Below are positions 1 to 8,234 of a stretch of DNA of 42,246 nt, one piece after another. Numbering within the stretch: the stretch's first letter is position 1; each line of letters starts with the position of its first letter. A model generated the notes under the pieces. The model ran no database searches. It was not told where the DNA came from and saw nothing but the letters and a program-made list of their open reading frames with translations. The stretch spans positions 1 to 42,246 of the IMG/VR virus record IMGVR_UViG_3300034062_004862, one strand, 5' to 3'. A program made the translations under genes and the position numbers. The stretch comes from a virus.

Positions 1-850
1 TTTTTTTGAATTCTTCCCTTTTATCAAAAGCAGATATGTTATTTATATAATGTGAGTTGTTTCTATATTTGTAATTTTCACAAACTACCAAATTTTTTAT
101 TTTAAATTGTTGAATATTTATATCAGTTGCTTTCATCAACTTTTCAGCACCCCACATTATAAATGTATCTTCATATCCATAATGTCCAAACGATTCAGGT
201 ACTCCAATTCTTCGTACCAAATCTCCACTTAAACAAGTCATCCACCCTCCTGCAAATTTAAATCTAGGTTGATTTGGAATAAATGCAGACACTGATTCCA
301 GTCCCACTTCTCCTTTTATACCACTATCTACAAATGGGTCATTAATTCTTTGATAATTTAATGGTTTATTCTTAAACTCGTCATTTACCAAACAATCCCA
401 AGTAGTATCCCAACATCTAACAATTTCAGGTGTTACTATTGAATAATTTGTTTGCTGAGAAACAATTGGTAATATGGTTTCAAAATAAGCAAGAGTTCTT
501 TCATCAAAAATGATATCAGTATCCAACCAAATAAAAAAGTCAGCATCAGTATATTCTAATGTAGTAAATCTACGTTGGGATACACATCCCTTTATGTCAT
601 CTGATATTCTGAAAGTTTTCATACACCAATCAGTATGTGCAGAAAGTTTCATAAACTTATCAACAAAATATTGTTTAGGAATTGATGATTTTTTCCAGTT
701 TACCAACTCATCTGATAAAGTCATGGAAACATCCAACACCCACTCGGTTTTATTAGTAATGTAAGTTGATGCAATTTTTAACTGATTTAGTGTTTTTTCT
801 AAATCATCAATCTCATGTGGTAATGAGAATATCGATATAACTATTTTCAT
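1..850 (-). CDS. Glycosyltransferase, GT-A type (3' end outside window)
   Basis: The reading frame opens at the ATG at 850-848 and is still open at base 1, so the C-terminus is missing. I translated it directly: it begins MKIVISIFSLPHEIDDLEKT and carries a WLDTD motif (DxD near residues 110-112) inside a hydrophobic strand. That is the metal and nucleotide-sugar site of GT-A glycosyltransferases. Downstream come FKFAGGWMTCLSGDL and GYEDTFIMWG; the ED motif suits the acceptor/catalytic region of GT2-like enzymes. It overlaps the preceding gene by ATGA, so it is probably translationally coupled. The sugar and acceptor are unknown. I am confident of the gene and reasonably confident of the fold. 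Confidence 0.8.
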   Translation of the reverse strand, partial: MKIVISIFSLPHEIDDLEKTLNQLKIASTYITNKTEWVLDVSMTLSDELVNWKKSSIPKQYFVDKFMKLSAHTDWCMKTFRISDDIKGCVSQRRFTTLEYTDADFFIWLDTDIIFDERTLAYFETILPIVSQQTNYSIVTPEIVRCWDTTWDCLVNDEFKNKPLNYQRINDPFVDSGIKGEVGLESVSAFIPNQPRFKFAGGWMTCLSGDLVRRIGVPESFGHYGYEDTFIMWGAEKLMKATDINIQQFKIKNLVVCENYKYRNNSHYINNISAFDKREEFKK

Positions 851-1638
851 TTATACTTTTGGTATATGTGTTCTTTAATTTGTGGATGTCTATCATACTG
901 ATGCACAATAACAAATTCATCACCAGTTTGAGTATAGAATTTCTCCTCCCAATAAATAGGTGTTGGTTCTAAAAGTTTATCACCAAAATGTTCTTTTTTA
1001 ATTAACACCGTGCCCAATTGAGTTACAAACCCTTCTTCTTGTTTTACAAACTGAATGTTTTCTTTAAAATGATTTAGATTAATTAGGACATTAAATGCTG
1101 CTTGGTCTGATAACTGACTAGGATTTGCTGTTGTCAAACTCCATCTATAAATTTCGATGAAAAGGTCTTTTAATGCGTATCCTTTACCAACAATAGTACC
1201 AGCACAATAGGAAATTTTATTTTGTAACCATTCCCATTCCATAGGAAATGAAGTACCTGCATTTACTACTGCCCAATCATCATCTTTGAAAGTCACACAT
1301 TCTGAAAATGCAAGAAGTTCTCCTTTCATATTTTTCTCTAACCACTCGGTTGGATCTTTCTGAAAAATAACATCCTTTACATCTGTCCAAATTATAGTTT
1401 CATCTTCATAAGTTTGAAGAAGTTTGTATGCATCTCTGAATCTTTGTAAGATAATATGTTGTTGTAAATCCCCACCATATAATTCCCATCCTTTTGATTT
1501 AAGATACTCAATAGTTTCAGATGGTACATCATATACCAACATCACTTTACCACCTTTAAATCCACTTTGTTCTATGGATTCCACATAAGGTCTTATATCA
1601 TGTGGAGCGTATTTTGTTATACAACCAAATATTATCAT
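847..1638 (-). CDS. Putative glycosyltransferase (nucleotide-sugar transferase-like)
   Basis: A 263-residue protein with no signal peptide or membrane segment, so probably cytoplasmic. The stretch IIWTDVKDVIFQKDP (near residues 82-96) resembles the D-x-x-D plus 'F..DP' signature of eukaryote-like GT-A nucleotide-diphospho-sugar transferases. Later segments (NAGTSFPMEWEW and SDQAAFNVLI) fit the substrate-binding half of such enzymes; 'DQ..FN' is common there. It is coupled by ATGA overlaps to genes on both sides within the sugar cluster. Donor and acceptor cannot be read from the sequence. The family call rests on motif recognition only. Confidence 0.65.
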   Translation of the reverse strand: MIIFGCITKYAPHDIRPYVESIEQSGFKGGKVMLVYDVPSETIEYLKSKGWELYGGDLQQHIILQRFRDAYKLLQTYEDETIIWTDVKDVIFQKDPTEWLEKNMKGELLAFSECVTFKDDDWAVVNAGTSFPMEWEWLQNKISYCAGTIVGKGYALKDLFIEIYRWSLTTANPSQLSDQAAFNVLINLNHFKENIQFVKQEEGFVTQLGTVLIKKEHFGDKLLEPTPIYWEEKFYTQTGDEFVIVHQYDRHPQIKEHIYQKYK

Positions 1639-2402
1639 AAACTTCTTATTATATCAATATCTTTCATACCAGTGATAATTTCAAATTCATTCCACTTATC
1701 ACCAACTTCCCAATGTTCTGCTAATTTGTGATTTTGAATAATATCATAACCTTCTAATTGCATTATAAATTGTAAAATGTAATCGGCCCAACCTATTATT
1801 TTATTATGATTTTTTAATTCATCGTAGTTTTGCCAAATAATATCTTTTTTATTTTCCCAACTTTTTATAAATTCCCTTCTATTAAAAATAGTTCCTCCAC
1901 CAGATGCATAACCGGGTGAGTGAGGATTTCCTCCATTATTTTTTATAAAATTCATAAAATGTGCAGGAATTGCATTTGGTCTATTTCTACCAGTTGGTGA
2001 TGGATCAGTTGGATGAATTGCCATTGAAAATTTAGTATTTAAAATAGAAATTGGTTTTAAAACAAAGTCATCTTCTTCCAATAAAATAAAATAGGTTGAA
2101 TCACTTTTGAGACATGCATCATAAATACCACGAATCCACTCAAATGTAGATTCTTTTGGCCAACATTCATACCCTACATGAACTTGGCCAAAGTTTCCAC
2201 AATATCCTAGTTGAAAATTATTTCTACTAAAAGTGAATTCATTTTTGTAACAAATATCGGTATAATTTGTTACATCTCCATCATAATCTACATTGATAAA
2301 AATATCAGAATCGGGATAAAATTTCTTTAAACTATTTACTGATTTTAGACCTGCTTCATACTTTGTCCAAGCCCACAAATATCCACTTATTAATTTACCC
2401 AT
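1635..2402 (-). CDS. Putative glycosyltransferase-like protein with EEDD motif
   Basis: A 255-residue soluble protein. It opens with MGKLISGYLWAWTKYEAGLKSVNSLKKFYP, a layout typical of GT-A folds in which an N-terminal strand is followed by a helix around the nucleotide. YFILLEEDDFVL (near residue 105) looks like the acidic metal-binding motif that follows a hydrophobic strand. A glycine-rich patch, SPGYASGGGTIFNRREF, could be the acceptor loop. It overlaps the preceding gene by 8 bases and the next by ATGA. The family is not certain; the position inside a run of glycosyltransferases supports the call. Confidence 0.55.
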   Translation of the reverse strand: MGKLISGYLWAWTKYEAGLKSVNSLKKFYPDSDIFINVDYDGDVTNYTDICYKNEFTFSRNNFQLGYCGNFGQVHVGYECWPKESTFEWIRGIYDACLKSDSTYFILLEEDDFVLKPISILNTKFSMAIHPTDPSPTGRNRPNAIPAHFMNFIKNNGGNPHSPGYASGGGTIFNRREFIKSWENKKDIIWQNYDELKNHNKIIGWADYILQFIMQLEGYDIIQNHKLAEHWEVGDKWNEFEIITGMKDIDIIRSL

Positions 2403-3066
2403 GTCTCATTAATTTATATAAATCATTATCAATTGCGTTTACAAATTTATCACATACCCATTTTACATTTCCTTCACCAACTTGATTTACCATAGGTAAG
2501 TACCAATTATGCATTGCAATATTTACTCCGTGTGGAGGATTGGTTTCCATTTCGTTAATCGATTCAATTACATTATTCAACATAGAATACGGAAAAACTA
2601 TAAATGTATCATTTACAATTGGCAAATCAACAAGTTCGGGTTCTCTCCATAAGAAATTGAATTTAGTAAAATCAAATGGATATTCTTTAAATGGGTTTTT
2701 TAAAAAATTTATATCAAATCTAGTTGATATTATCAAATCTAAATCTTCATTTTTAAGTTGTTCTAGACTACCAATATAAGTTGAAGATATTGCCTTATAC
2801 CCATTTGATACTCTATCACCTCCTCCTATTGTATTATGATTTGGATTAATGAATTCATGTTTTATAGTTGGTTGATATGTGTTTAGTATATCACTTCGTT
2901 TAACATTATCATAACTATAAATGTAGTATTTAATATCATGACCTTCTTCTTTTAATGGATTAACTACATTTTTCATAAAACCGTCAACAGCATCTTCATA
3001 GTTTCTATACCTACCTGCTGTTCCATCATTATATGAAACACCTACTAAATTAATTCCTATTTTCAT
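2395..3066 (-). CDS. Putative glycosyltransferase-like protein with R-F-D motif
   Basis: A 223-residue soluble protein beginning MKIGINLVGVSYNDG. A hydrophobic strand ending in IISTRFDINFLKNP (near residues 112-125) parallels VIRSRYDLGIQQP in the protein at 5110-5799. The two may be distant members of one family, with R-[FY]-D taking the place of the usual DxD. Such proteins often sit in phage and bacterial polysaccharide clusters, but I cannot name a reaction. The start overlaps the end of the acetyltransferase gene by 17 bases. Call based on context and the shared motif. Confidence 0.5.
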   Translation of the reverse strand: MKIGINLVGVSYNDGTAGRYRNYEDAVDGFMKNVVNPLKEEGHDIKYYIYSYDNVKRSDILNTYQPTIKHEFINPNHNTIGGGDRVSNGYKAISSTYIGSLEQLKNEDLDLIISTRFDINFLKNPFKEYPFDFTKFNFLWREPELVDLPIVNDTFIVFPYSMLNNVIESINEMETNPPHGVNIAMHNWYLPMVNQVGEGNVKWVCDKFVNAIDNDLYKLMRHG

Positions 3067-3469
3067 AAATCATTTGTATGTATTCTCTACCTCTGATAAT
3101 TTTAGAATTTCCATTTTCTACAAACCCTAATTCAGTATAAAGATTTTTGGCAAAATTATCAACAAATACCCAAAGAGATGCGTATTCTTTATCTTTCAAA
3201 TAGAGTTTGTATGCATCTCTTGCGTATCCTTTTCTTCGGTAATTTGGATGAATATCTATGCCTACTTCATCTCCATTGGTTCTTATATACCCAACAGAAA
3301 TATGGTCAATTTCAATTATATACCATAATGGATTTTTTTTAAAAAACCATTCAACACATTCACCTAATGTAAATACTGAATCATTTTCTAAATTAACTCG
3401 TGTTGTATCATCGTTTCTAACTTCCAACAAGAATTCTAAATCCATTGATATTAATTTTCTTATTACCAT
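3050..3469 (-). CDS. GNAT-family N-acetyltransferase
   Basis: Acetyl-CoA-dependent N-acetyltransferase, here probably acting on an amino sugar. The GNAT core is visible: strand 'ISVGYIRTNGDEVGIDIHP' is followed by the acetyl-CoA pyrophosphate loop NYRRKGYARDA (an R-x-x-G-x-A motif), then a C-terminal 'NFAKNLYTELGF', the usual N..A..LY...GF signature. I place the start at the ATG at 3469-3467, which overlaps the aminotransferase stop as TAATG. An in-frame TTG two codons upstream is less likely. It follows directly after a DegT aminotransferase, the pairing expected when an amino group is made and then acetylated. Length (139 residues) is normal. Confidence 0.85.
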   Translation of the reverse strand: MVIRKLISMDLEFLLEVRNDDTTRVNLENDSVFTLGECVEWFFKKNPLWYIIEIDHISVGYIRTNGDEVGIDIHPNYRRKGYARDAYKLYLKDKEYASLWVFVDNFAKNLYTELGFVENGNSKIIRGREYIQMIYENRN

Positions 3470-4659
3470 TACCAACCTTTTTTAATACAATCGACAATAT
3501 ATTGTCTTTCTTCTGGAGTTACCCACCATCCTACTGGTATCGAAACTACCTTCGGTAATACTCTATCTAATGTTGGTAGAGGACTTCTGAATTCTTTTAC
3601 TGCAGTGTGTTTATCATTTCTTTCATGTACTTGAGATACAACAATACCGCAATCTTTCATGTGTTTGTAGAATCCATCTCTATTCTCAACTAGTAAACTA
3701 TAAATCCAAAATGCAGAATTATGGTCTTTATGTCTTTCTAAAAGAGTCACACCATTTACACCTTTTAAATTCTCATCGTAGAATTTAGCATTCTCTCTAT
3801 GTTTTCCAATAATAGTATCAGCATCTTTTAAGTTTTCAATACCAACAGTTGCACATACATCATTCATGTGGAATTTGAATCCCCATTCAACGATATCTGC
3901 TTCACATCGGAAATCTTTTCTATTACCACCTCTATCGATTCCATACCAACGAATCAACTTTGAACGATTGTATAAGTCTTGGTGTGGTAATACTAATAAT
4001 CCACCATCGATTGCAGTAATGTGTTTGATTGCTTGTAAAGAATACATAACCATATTACCATGATTACCTAGTTTCTTTCCTTTATATTCAGAACCAAATG
4101 AGTGTGCACCATCTTCAATAATAGCAGGTTTAAACCCATACAATTCAAATGATTTTTCTTGTATCTTCTTTAATCTATCCAAATCCAAAGGATACCCACC
4201 CCAATGTACTGCAATGATTGCTTTAGTTTTTGGTGTGATTTTTCTTTCTAAATCATCCAAATCCATATTCAAAGTTTTCTCATCAATATCCACCCATTTA
4301 ATTTTCAATCCATTTGCAAGGATTGGCCAGTTGGATGCCGTACAAGTTAATGCAGTTGCAAGAACTTCGTCTCCTTCTTTAATTCCCGGCCAGTTTCTTT
4401 CATATACGGAGTATCCATCTGCAATTGCTATGTTTGATGGTTTTTTTAATAAATGTAAAGCGAGATGTAGACCAGATGTACCTGAATTCAAAGTGACAAC
4501 TCTATCTGAATTTAGATATTGATTTAGTTTTTCTTCAAATTCATCTACCTTAGGTCCTTGACCTATATATCCACTATCCAAAACTTTGCCAACTTCTATT
4601 TTGGCGTTTGGATTCATGTGTACTTTAAATAACTGAATTGGTGTGTTTATTTTTTTCAT
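3469..4659 (-). CDS. DegT/DnrJ/EryC1 sugar aminotransferase
   Basis: PLP-dependent aminotransferase that converts a keto-sugar nucleotide to an amino sugar, usually with glutamate as donor. The 396-residue length is typical. Features visible: N-terminal VLDSGYIGQGPKVDEFE, LNSGTSGLHLAL (cofactor phosphate contact, residues 57-68), IIEDGAHSFGS (Asp183 for the pyridine nitrogen) and SLQAIKHITAIDGG with the Schiff-base Lys212. The insert DGYSVYERNWPGI (residues 81-93) is longer than usual between strand and helix. Neighbours supply the acetyltransferase downstream and the epimerase and nucleotidyltransferase elsewhere in the cluster. The exact sugar cannot be told. Confidence 0.92.
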   Translation of the reverse strand: MKKINTPIQLFKVHMNPNAKIEVGKVLDSGYIGQGPKVDEFEEKLNQYLNSDRVVTLNSGTSGLHLALHLLKKPSNIAIADGYSVYERNWPGIKEGDEVLATALTCTASNWPILANGLKIKWVDIDEKTLNMDLDDLERKITPKTKAIIAVHWGGYPLDLDRLKKIQEKSFELYGFKPAIIEDGAHSFGSEYKGKKLGNHGNMVMYSLQAIKHITAIDGGLLVLPHQDLYNRSKLIRWYGIDRGGNRKDFRCEADIVEWGFKFHMNDVCATVGIENLKDADTIIGKHRENAKFYDENLKGVNGVTLLERHKDHNSAFWIYSLLVENRDGFYKHMKDCGIVVSQVHERNDKHTAVKEFRSPLPTLDRVLPKVVSIPVGWWVTPEERQYIVDCIKKGW

Positions 4660-4663
4660 AATA

Positions 4664-5113
4664 TTATTTTTTATAATTTTCTATATAATCAGAGCAAATT
4701 CCCATACATTGAGACACATCATCGTTATAAATTTCAGGCATTACTGCTATACTTCCTTTTATAGGCTGTTTCCCTGGATACACCCAAATGAAAGAAAGAG
4801 ATGTTAGGGTTAGAGTATCATTTTCATGCCAGAAATAATTGAATCCATCATAATGTTTATTATCACTATCCAATTCAATTACGGCTTCTATATTTTTACA
4901 ATGTATCCACAATTTATCTTGTCTTTCTTCCAACCATTCAATTGATATTTTATACTGAGGTTCATCGTGTCCTAACCACCATTCTTCATTTATAAACCAA
5001 ACATCAATCTCTACATCATATCCTTGTTTAAGGGCAGACTCAATATAAGGAGGATAATTTTCATATTCCTCTATTTTTCCATTTAGATTTCCTCTATGTG
5101 ATATTAGTATCAT
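4664..5113 (-). CDS. Short GDPD-like phosphodiesterase
   Basis: A 149-residue protein of the glycerophosphodiester phosphodiesterase/PI-PLC-like TIM-barrel group. The expected catalytic residues are present: HRG at 6-8, E35 and D37 in VEIDVW, and H49 in LGHDEP. It is much shorter than typical family members (about 230-250), so it may be a minimal barrel or have a changed activity. No signal peptide is seen, which argues against a periplasmic glycerophosphodiesterase role. It lies between the aminotransferase (4-base gap) and a glycosyltransferase-like gene (ATGA overlap), which suggests a role in processing a glycan or phosphosugar. The activity itself is an inference. Confidence 0.7.
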   Translation of the reverse strand: MILISHRGNLNGKIEEYENYPPYIESALKQGYDVEIDVWFINEEWWLGHDEPQYKISIEWLEERQDKLWIHCKNIEAVIELDSDNKHYDGFNYFWHENDTLTLTSLSFIWVYPGKQPIKGSIAVMPEIYNDDVSQCMGICSDYIENYKK

Positions 5114-5799
5114 ATTATATTTCCGTTTTCATCTCCCCACCATATTTTATTTTCTCTCAATAACGAGAATCTTAATGAATGATTTCTAGTTGCTTTAGTA
5201 ATAAGATTATGTCTTTGTAATATAGTTGTCCAACTACTTTCTGCACTATTTAATGTTCCTGATTCTCTACCATGTTTAATAACTTCGTCAAATATATTAT
5301 AAAAAAGTATATTTGAATTTTGTTTATTAGTAATACATAGATTATCATCAAAAAATTGAGTTCCATGTGTACCGTGGTTTATTAAATCCATATTGAATTC
5401 TTTCAAATTAATTGGTTGTTGGATTCCTAAATCATATCTACTTCTAATTACAACATCATACTCAATCATTGAATCATATAATGGTTTATATCCCATTTGC
5501 CAACTATAAAACATTGGTAATTGTCTGAAACAACTCATCACATCATATTGTGGTAATGGTCGGGATTTATCAGAGTGTGGTAGTTTTATGCCTTCTTTGT
5601 ATTCTGTGAATTTAAAGGGTTCTTGTATTTGTAATGATTTTGGAGTTAGATATGTTTCACTTACAAGTTGCCATTCTTCATCCTTCCACGCGTATAAATA
5701 AACATCAGTATCATAGTTTTCTATGATATGTTTCCAAGTATGATTATACCCTTCTTTAACTTTTCGTGGTAATCCACTTAATAACAATGCTACTTTCAT
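5110..5799 (-). CDS. Putative glycosyltransferase-like protein with R-Y-D motif
   Basis: A 229-residue soluble protein starting MKVALLLSGLPRKVKEGY. The opening 'LLSG.pR' plus a central VVIRSRYDLGIQQP (near residues 115-128) is a pattern I associate with uncharacterised polysaccharide-cluster proteins. The protein at 2395-3066 has a related RFD segment. C-terminal SAESSWTTILQRHNL would fit an acceptor-side helix. It is coupled by ATGA overlaps to the cupin upstream and the phosphodiesterase downstream. No reaction can be assigned. Confidence 0.5.
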   Translation of the reverse strand: MKVALLLSGLPRKVKEGYNHTWKHIIENYDTDVYLYAWKDEEWQLVSETYLTPKSLQIQEPFKFTEYKEGIKLPHSDKSRPLPQYDVMSCFRQLPMFYSWQMGYKPLYDSMIEYDVVIRSRYDLGIQQPINLKEFNMDLINHGTHGTQFFDDNLCITNKQNSNILFYNIFDEVIKHGRESGTLNSAESSWTTILQRHNLITKATRNHSLRFSLLRENKIWWGDENGNII

Positions 5800-6119
5800 T
5801 TTACAATATACTTATCTCCAATTGAAGATATTGTTTTTATGGTTATTATGGTGCAATCTTCTAGAAATATAGGATTTGCTATTTCATGTGGATGAAGTAT
5901 GAAAATATCTCCTGAATTTAAATCAGTATCTTGTATTGTCATTCTTCCTTGAATTAAATAGTTTATTTCGGTGGCAAGTTTATGATAATGTGTATCCCAT
6001 ACTTCACCCTTTGGATGTGTTTTAACACCCACTTCAAATTCTTTTGTTTTATAAGCAGTTGGTTCAAAATCACCTACAAACCATCCACCTTTCATATCTT
6101 CTATTTTAAGAATATCCAT
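5796..6119 (-). CDS. Cupin-domain protein
   Basis: A 107-residue single cupin. Motif 1 is intact: G38-x5-H44-x-H46-x4-E51-x6-G58. Motif 2 runs from G70 to HPHEIAN with H76 and H78. The two histidines, the glutamate and a motif 2 histidine would bind one metal ion. Small cupins in sugar clusters include ketoisomerases and epimerases that act on nucleotide sugars; others are sensors or oxygenases. It sits 8 bases after the HAD-nucleotidyltransferase gene and overlaps the next gene by ATGA, so a role in the same sugar pathway is likely. It is shorter than the known 3,4-ketoisomerases, so I do not assign that reaction. Confidence 0.8.
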   Translation of the reverse strand: MDILKIEDMKGGWFVGDFEPTAYKTKEFEVGVKTHPKGEVWDTHYHKLATEINYLIQGRMTIQDTDLNSGDIFILHPHEIANPIFLEDCTIITIKTISSIGDKYIVK

Positions 6120-6127
6120 TTCAGAAA

Positions 6128-7504
6128 TTATTTATGATTTTCCAAATAATAATTTAAATCTTCAGGCGTTCCTAATCCCCACATATTTTCACTTGGTATT
6201 TGATAATTAAAAATAACTTTACCATCTTCAATAAACTCATTATAGATAGGTGCTACATAGAATTCATTATTTGTTCTGATATTCTTTTCAATCATTTGTT
6301 CTGCATACTTTACAAAATCCGAACCCTTTTTAAAATAATATATACCAGTTGTTGCTTGATTGGATATTGGATTCTTCTCTGCTACTTCGGTAATGATACC
6401 ATTTTCATCCGATTTTGCAAATGACCATTTTGGATGTATTCCTTCAAAACACATTATACACCCATCGAAATCTTTTTCATTCATCTGATACATAAAATCA
6501 GTAGAATTCCATTCTATAAATTGGTCTGAATTTGTTAAAATTAATGGACTATCGTTGTTGATAAATTCTTTTGTTAGTAAAACAGTACATGCAGCACCTT
6601 CAGTAATTCCATCAACTTCAATTACTTTACAATTTGGTGTTATCAGATTTAAAAGAGTATCTAAATTATATTTTTCTCTATGTTCTTTCTGAACTACATA
6701 GATATAATTTGCATCTATATTCATACTTTCTACCACTAATTGAATCATTGGTTTACCTTTTACATCAATTAGTGGTTTTGGAAATGTGTAACCTGCATTT
6801 TTAAATCTAGAACCTGCTCCTGCCATTGGAATAACTACATTTAGTTTATCATCTTTCCACTTATTCATAGTTTTTCTTTTTGTGTTTTTTAATATCTTAT
6901 AAATTTTTTCCAAATTCATATCTTTTGAATTTTTTACTCTCAAAACTGATGCCTTTGAACGAGTTGCTGATAATAAACCTTGAGGTGAATCTTCAATAAT
7001 TAATGTCTCTTCAGGTAAACATCCCATCATAGATATTGCTTTCCAATAAATTTCAGGATGTGGTTTTGGATTTTTAATATCATCGTTTGTTACAACTACA
7101 TCTAAATACTCAATAACTCCAGTTTTTGCAAGTGCAACCAATGCAGTTCTTCTGATACAATTGGTACAGCATCCAATTAAATACCCATCTTCTTTTAAAG
7201 TTCTAAAAATATTTAAAATATTTTCATCAGGTGTAATTTTTACAAACTCTTTTAGTGTATATTCTTGTTTTTTATCATAGATTTGTTTATGAGTTTCAGG
7301 GGGTAACCCTTTGTACTTTGTCAACATTTCTAATTTTGTCAAAGTTTTCAACCCATCGTATTTACTAATGTGTTCTTGTGAAGTTATAATATATTTAGAA
7401 TCTATTTCAGAAATAGAATTGTTTAATGCATGGTAATGTATTTCTTTTGTATCAGTAATAACACCGTCTAAGTCAAATAATATTAATTTAATTTTATCCA
7501 CCAT
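6128..7504 (-). CDS. HAD hydrolase-nucleotidyltransferase fusion
   Basis: A two-domain enzyme. The N-terminal HAD phosphatase has FDLDGVITDT (nucleophile D15 and acid D17, numbered from the upstream ATG at 7516), CCTN near 115-118 and IIEDSPQG near 172-179. The C-terminal sugar nucleotidyltransferase (from about residue 225) has MAGAGSRF...YTFPKPLIDV, then TNSDQFIEW for metal binding and TTGIYYFKKG. The likely roles are making and activating a sugar phosphate. Starts at 7516 and 7504 are both ATG; I prefer 7504 because GAGGGAAAGT lies just upstream and it gives the usual short run before the DLDG strand. Its start overlaps the preceding gene. Confidence 0.9.
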   Translation of the reverse strand: MVDKIKLILFDLDGVITDTKEIHYHALNNSISEIDSKYIITSQEHISKYDGLKTLTKLEMLTKYKGLPPETHKQIYDKKQEYTLKEFVKITPDENILNIFRTLKEDGYLIGCCTNCIRRTALVALAKTGVIEYLDVVVTNDDIKNPKPHPEIYWKAISMMGCLPEETLIIEDSPQGLLSATRSKASVLRVKNSKDMNLEKIYKILKNTKRKTMNKWKDDKLNVVIPMAGAGSRFKNAGYTFPKPLIDVKGKPMIQLVVESMNIDANYIYVVQKEHREKYNLDTLLNLITPNCKVIEVDGITEGAACTVLLTKEFINNDSPLILTNSDQFIEWNSTDFMYQMNEKDFDGCIMCFEGIHPKWSFAKSDENGIITEVAEKNPISNQATTGIYYFKKGSDFVKYAEQMIEKNIRTNNEFYVAPIYNEFIEDGKVIFNYQIPSENMWGLGTPEDLNYYLENHK

Positions 7505-8234
7505 ACTTTCCCTCATCTATGTGTTTAAATAAACCTTCACCGTGTCCAACTTTATATGTTTGTTGTGCCCACCATTTTGAGATGTTACCTTCGAGGGCAA
7601 TCCCACCACCTGCAAATGGTACTACCGTAGTTAAATAAAAATCTTTTTTGTATAAACAAGGGTTGTTTGTCCAATTACCATATCGAGATGTTGTGGTGAA
7701 ATACTCACCATCTTTTTGTATGTGTTGTGGAAATTCAACCGATGGGTCTGTCCAATGTACTGAATCTAAAAGATGTGGTGAAGTGCATTCGATTTCATTA
7801 TCATAGTAACTCAATTCCTGTCCTTTATATCTAAAAGAAAAATGTGGATGACCGGGTTCGAATCTATGTCTATACCTGATACACGAATAACCTTTATCTA
7901 ATAACTCAACGCCACTTTTTAATCTATCATAAGTAGTTTGTTTATTTTCTATGAGTTTCCAATCATGTTCCAATACCAAAACATTATCGGTTTTGGATTG
8001 TTCGGTCAATTTGATAAATCCTTGCCCGATTCCAATATTATCCGATTCTGATATATACTTTAATCCAAAATGTTCCGCGATTTGTTTATCTTGTTCCGAA
8101 CATTCTTGGAATAAAATAGTAATATCATTTACAATATCAAATAAACCATTTTGATAATAAGTTGATATAGTATTTACAAGTGTTTGACCACTTCTCCAAG
8201 AGAGAATTCCTACTGAGATTGGGAGTTTTTCCAT
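7494..8234 (-). CDS. Family 2-like glycosyltransferase
   Basis: A soluble protein of 246 residues from the ATG at 8234. An in-frame GTG at 8243 is less likely, and GGAAAG lies ahead of the ATG. It begins LPISVGILSWRSGQTLVNTIS, the N-terminal strand and helix of GT2 enzymes. NVLVLEHDWKLI takes the place of the DxD strand, with E-H-D instead of DxD. A C-terminal VPFAGGGIALEGNISKWW is the likely acceptor region. The acceptor is unknown. The start overlaps the preceding glycosyltransferase by 25 bases, and the gene leads into the HAD-nucleotidyltransferase fusion. Confidence 0.7.
   Translation of the reverse strand: MEKLPISVGILSWRSGQTLVNTISTYYQNGLFDIVNDITILFQECSEQDKQIAEHFGLKYISESDNIGIGQGFIKLTEQSKTDNVLVLEHDWKLIENKQTTYDRLKSGVELLDKGYSCIRYRHRFEPGHPHFSFRYKGQELSYYDNEIECTSPHLLDSVHWTDPSVEFPQHIQKDGEYFTTTSRYGNWTNNPCLYKKDFYLTTVVPFAGGGIALEGNISKWWAQQTYKVGHGEGLFKHIDEGKYGG

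Noticed and set aside
4214-4522. Plus-strand open frames such as this one and about 30 others across the window
   Set aside because: They lie antisense to strongly supported minus-strand genes, lack promoter or start signals and show no domain pattern.
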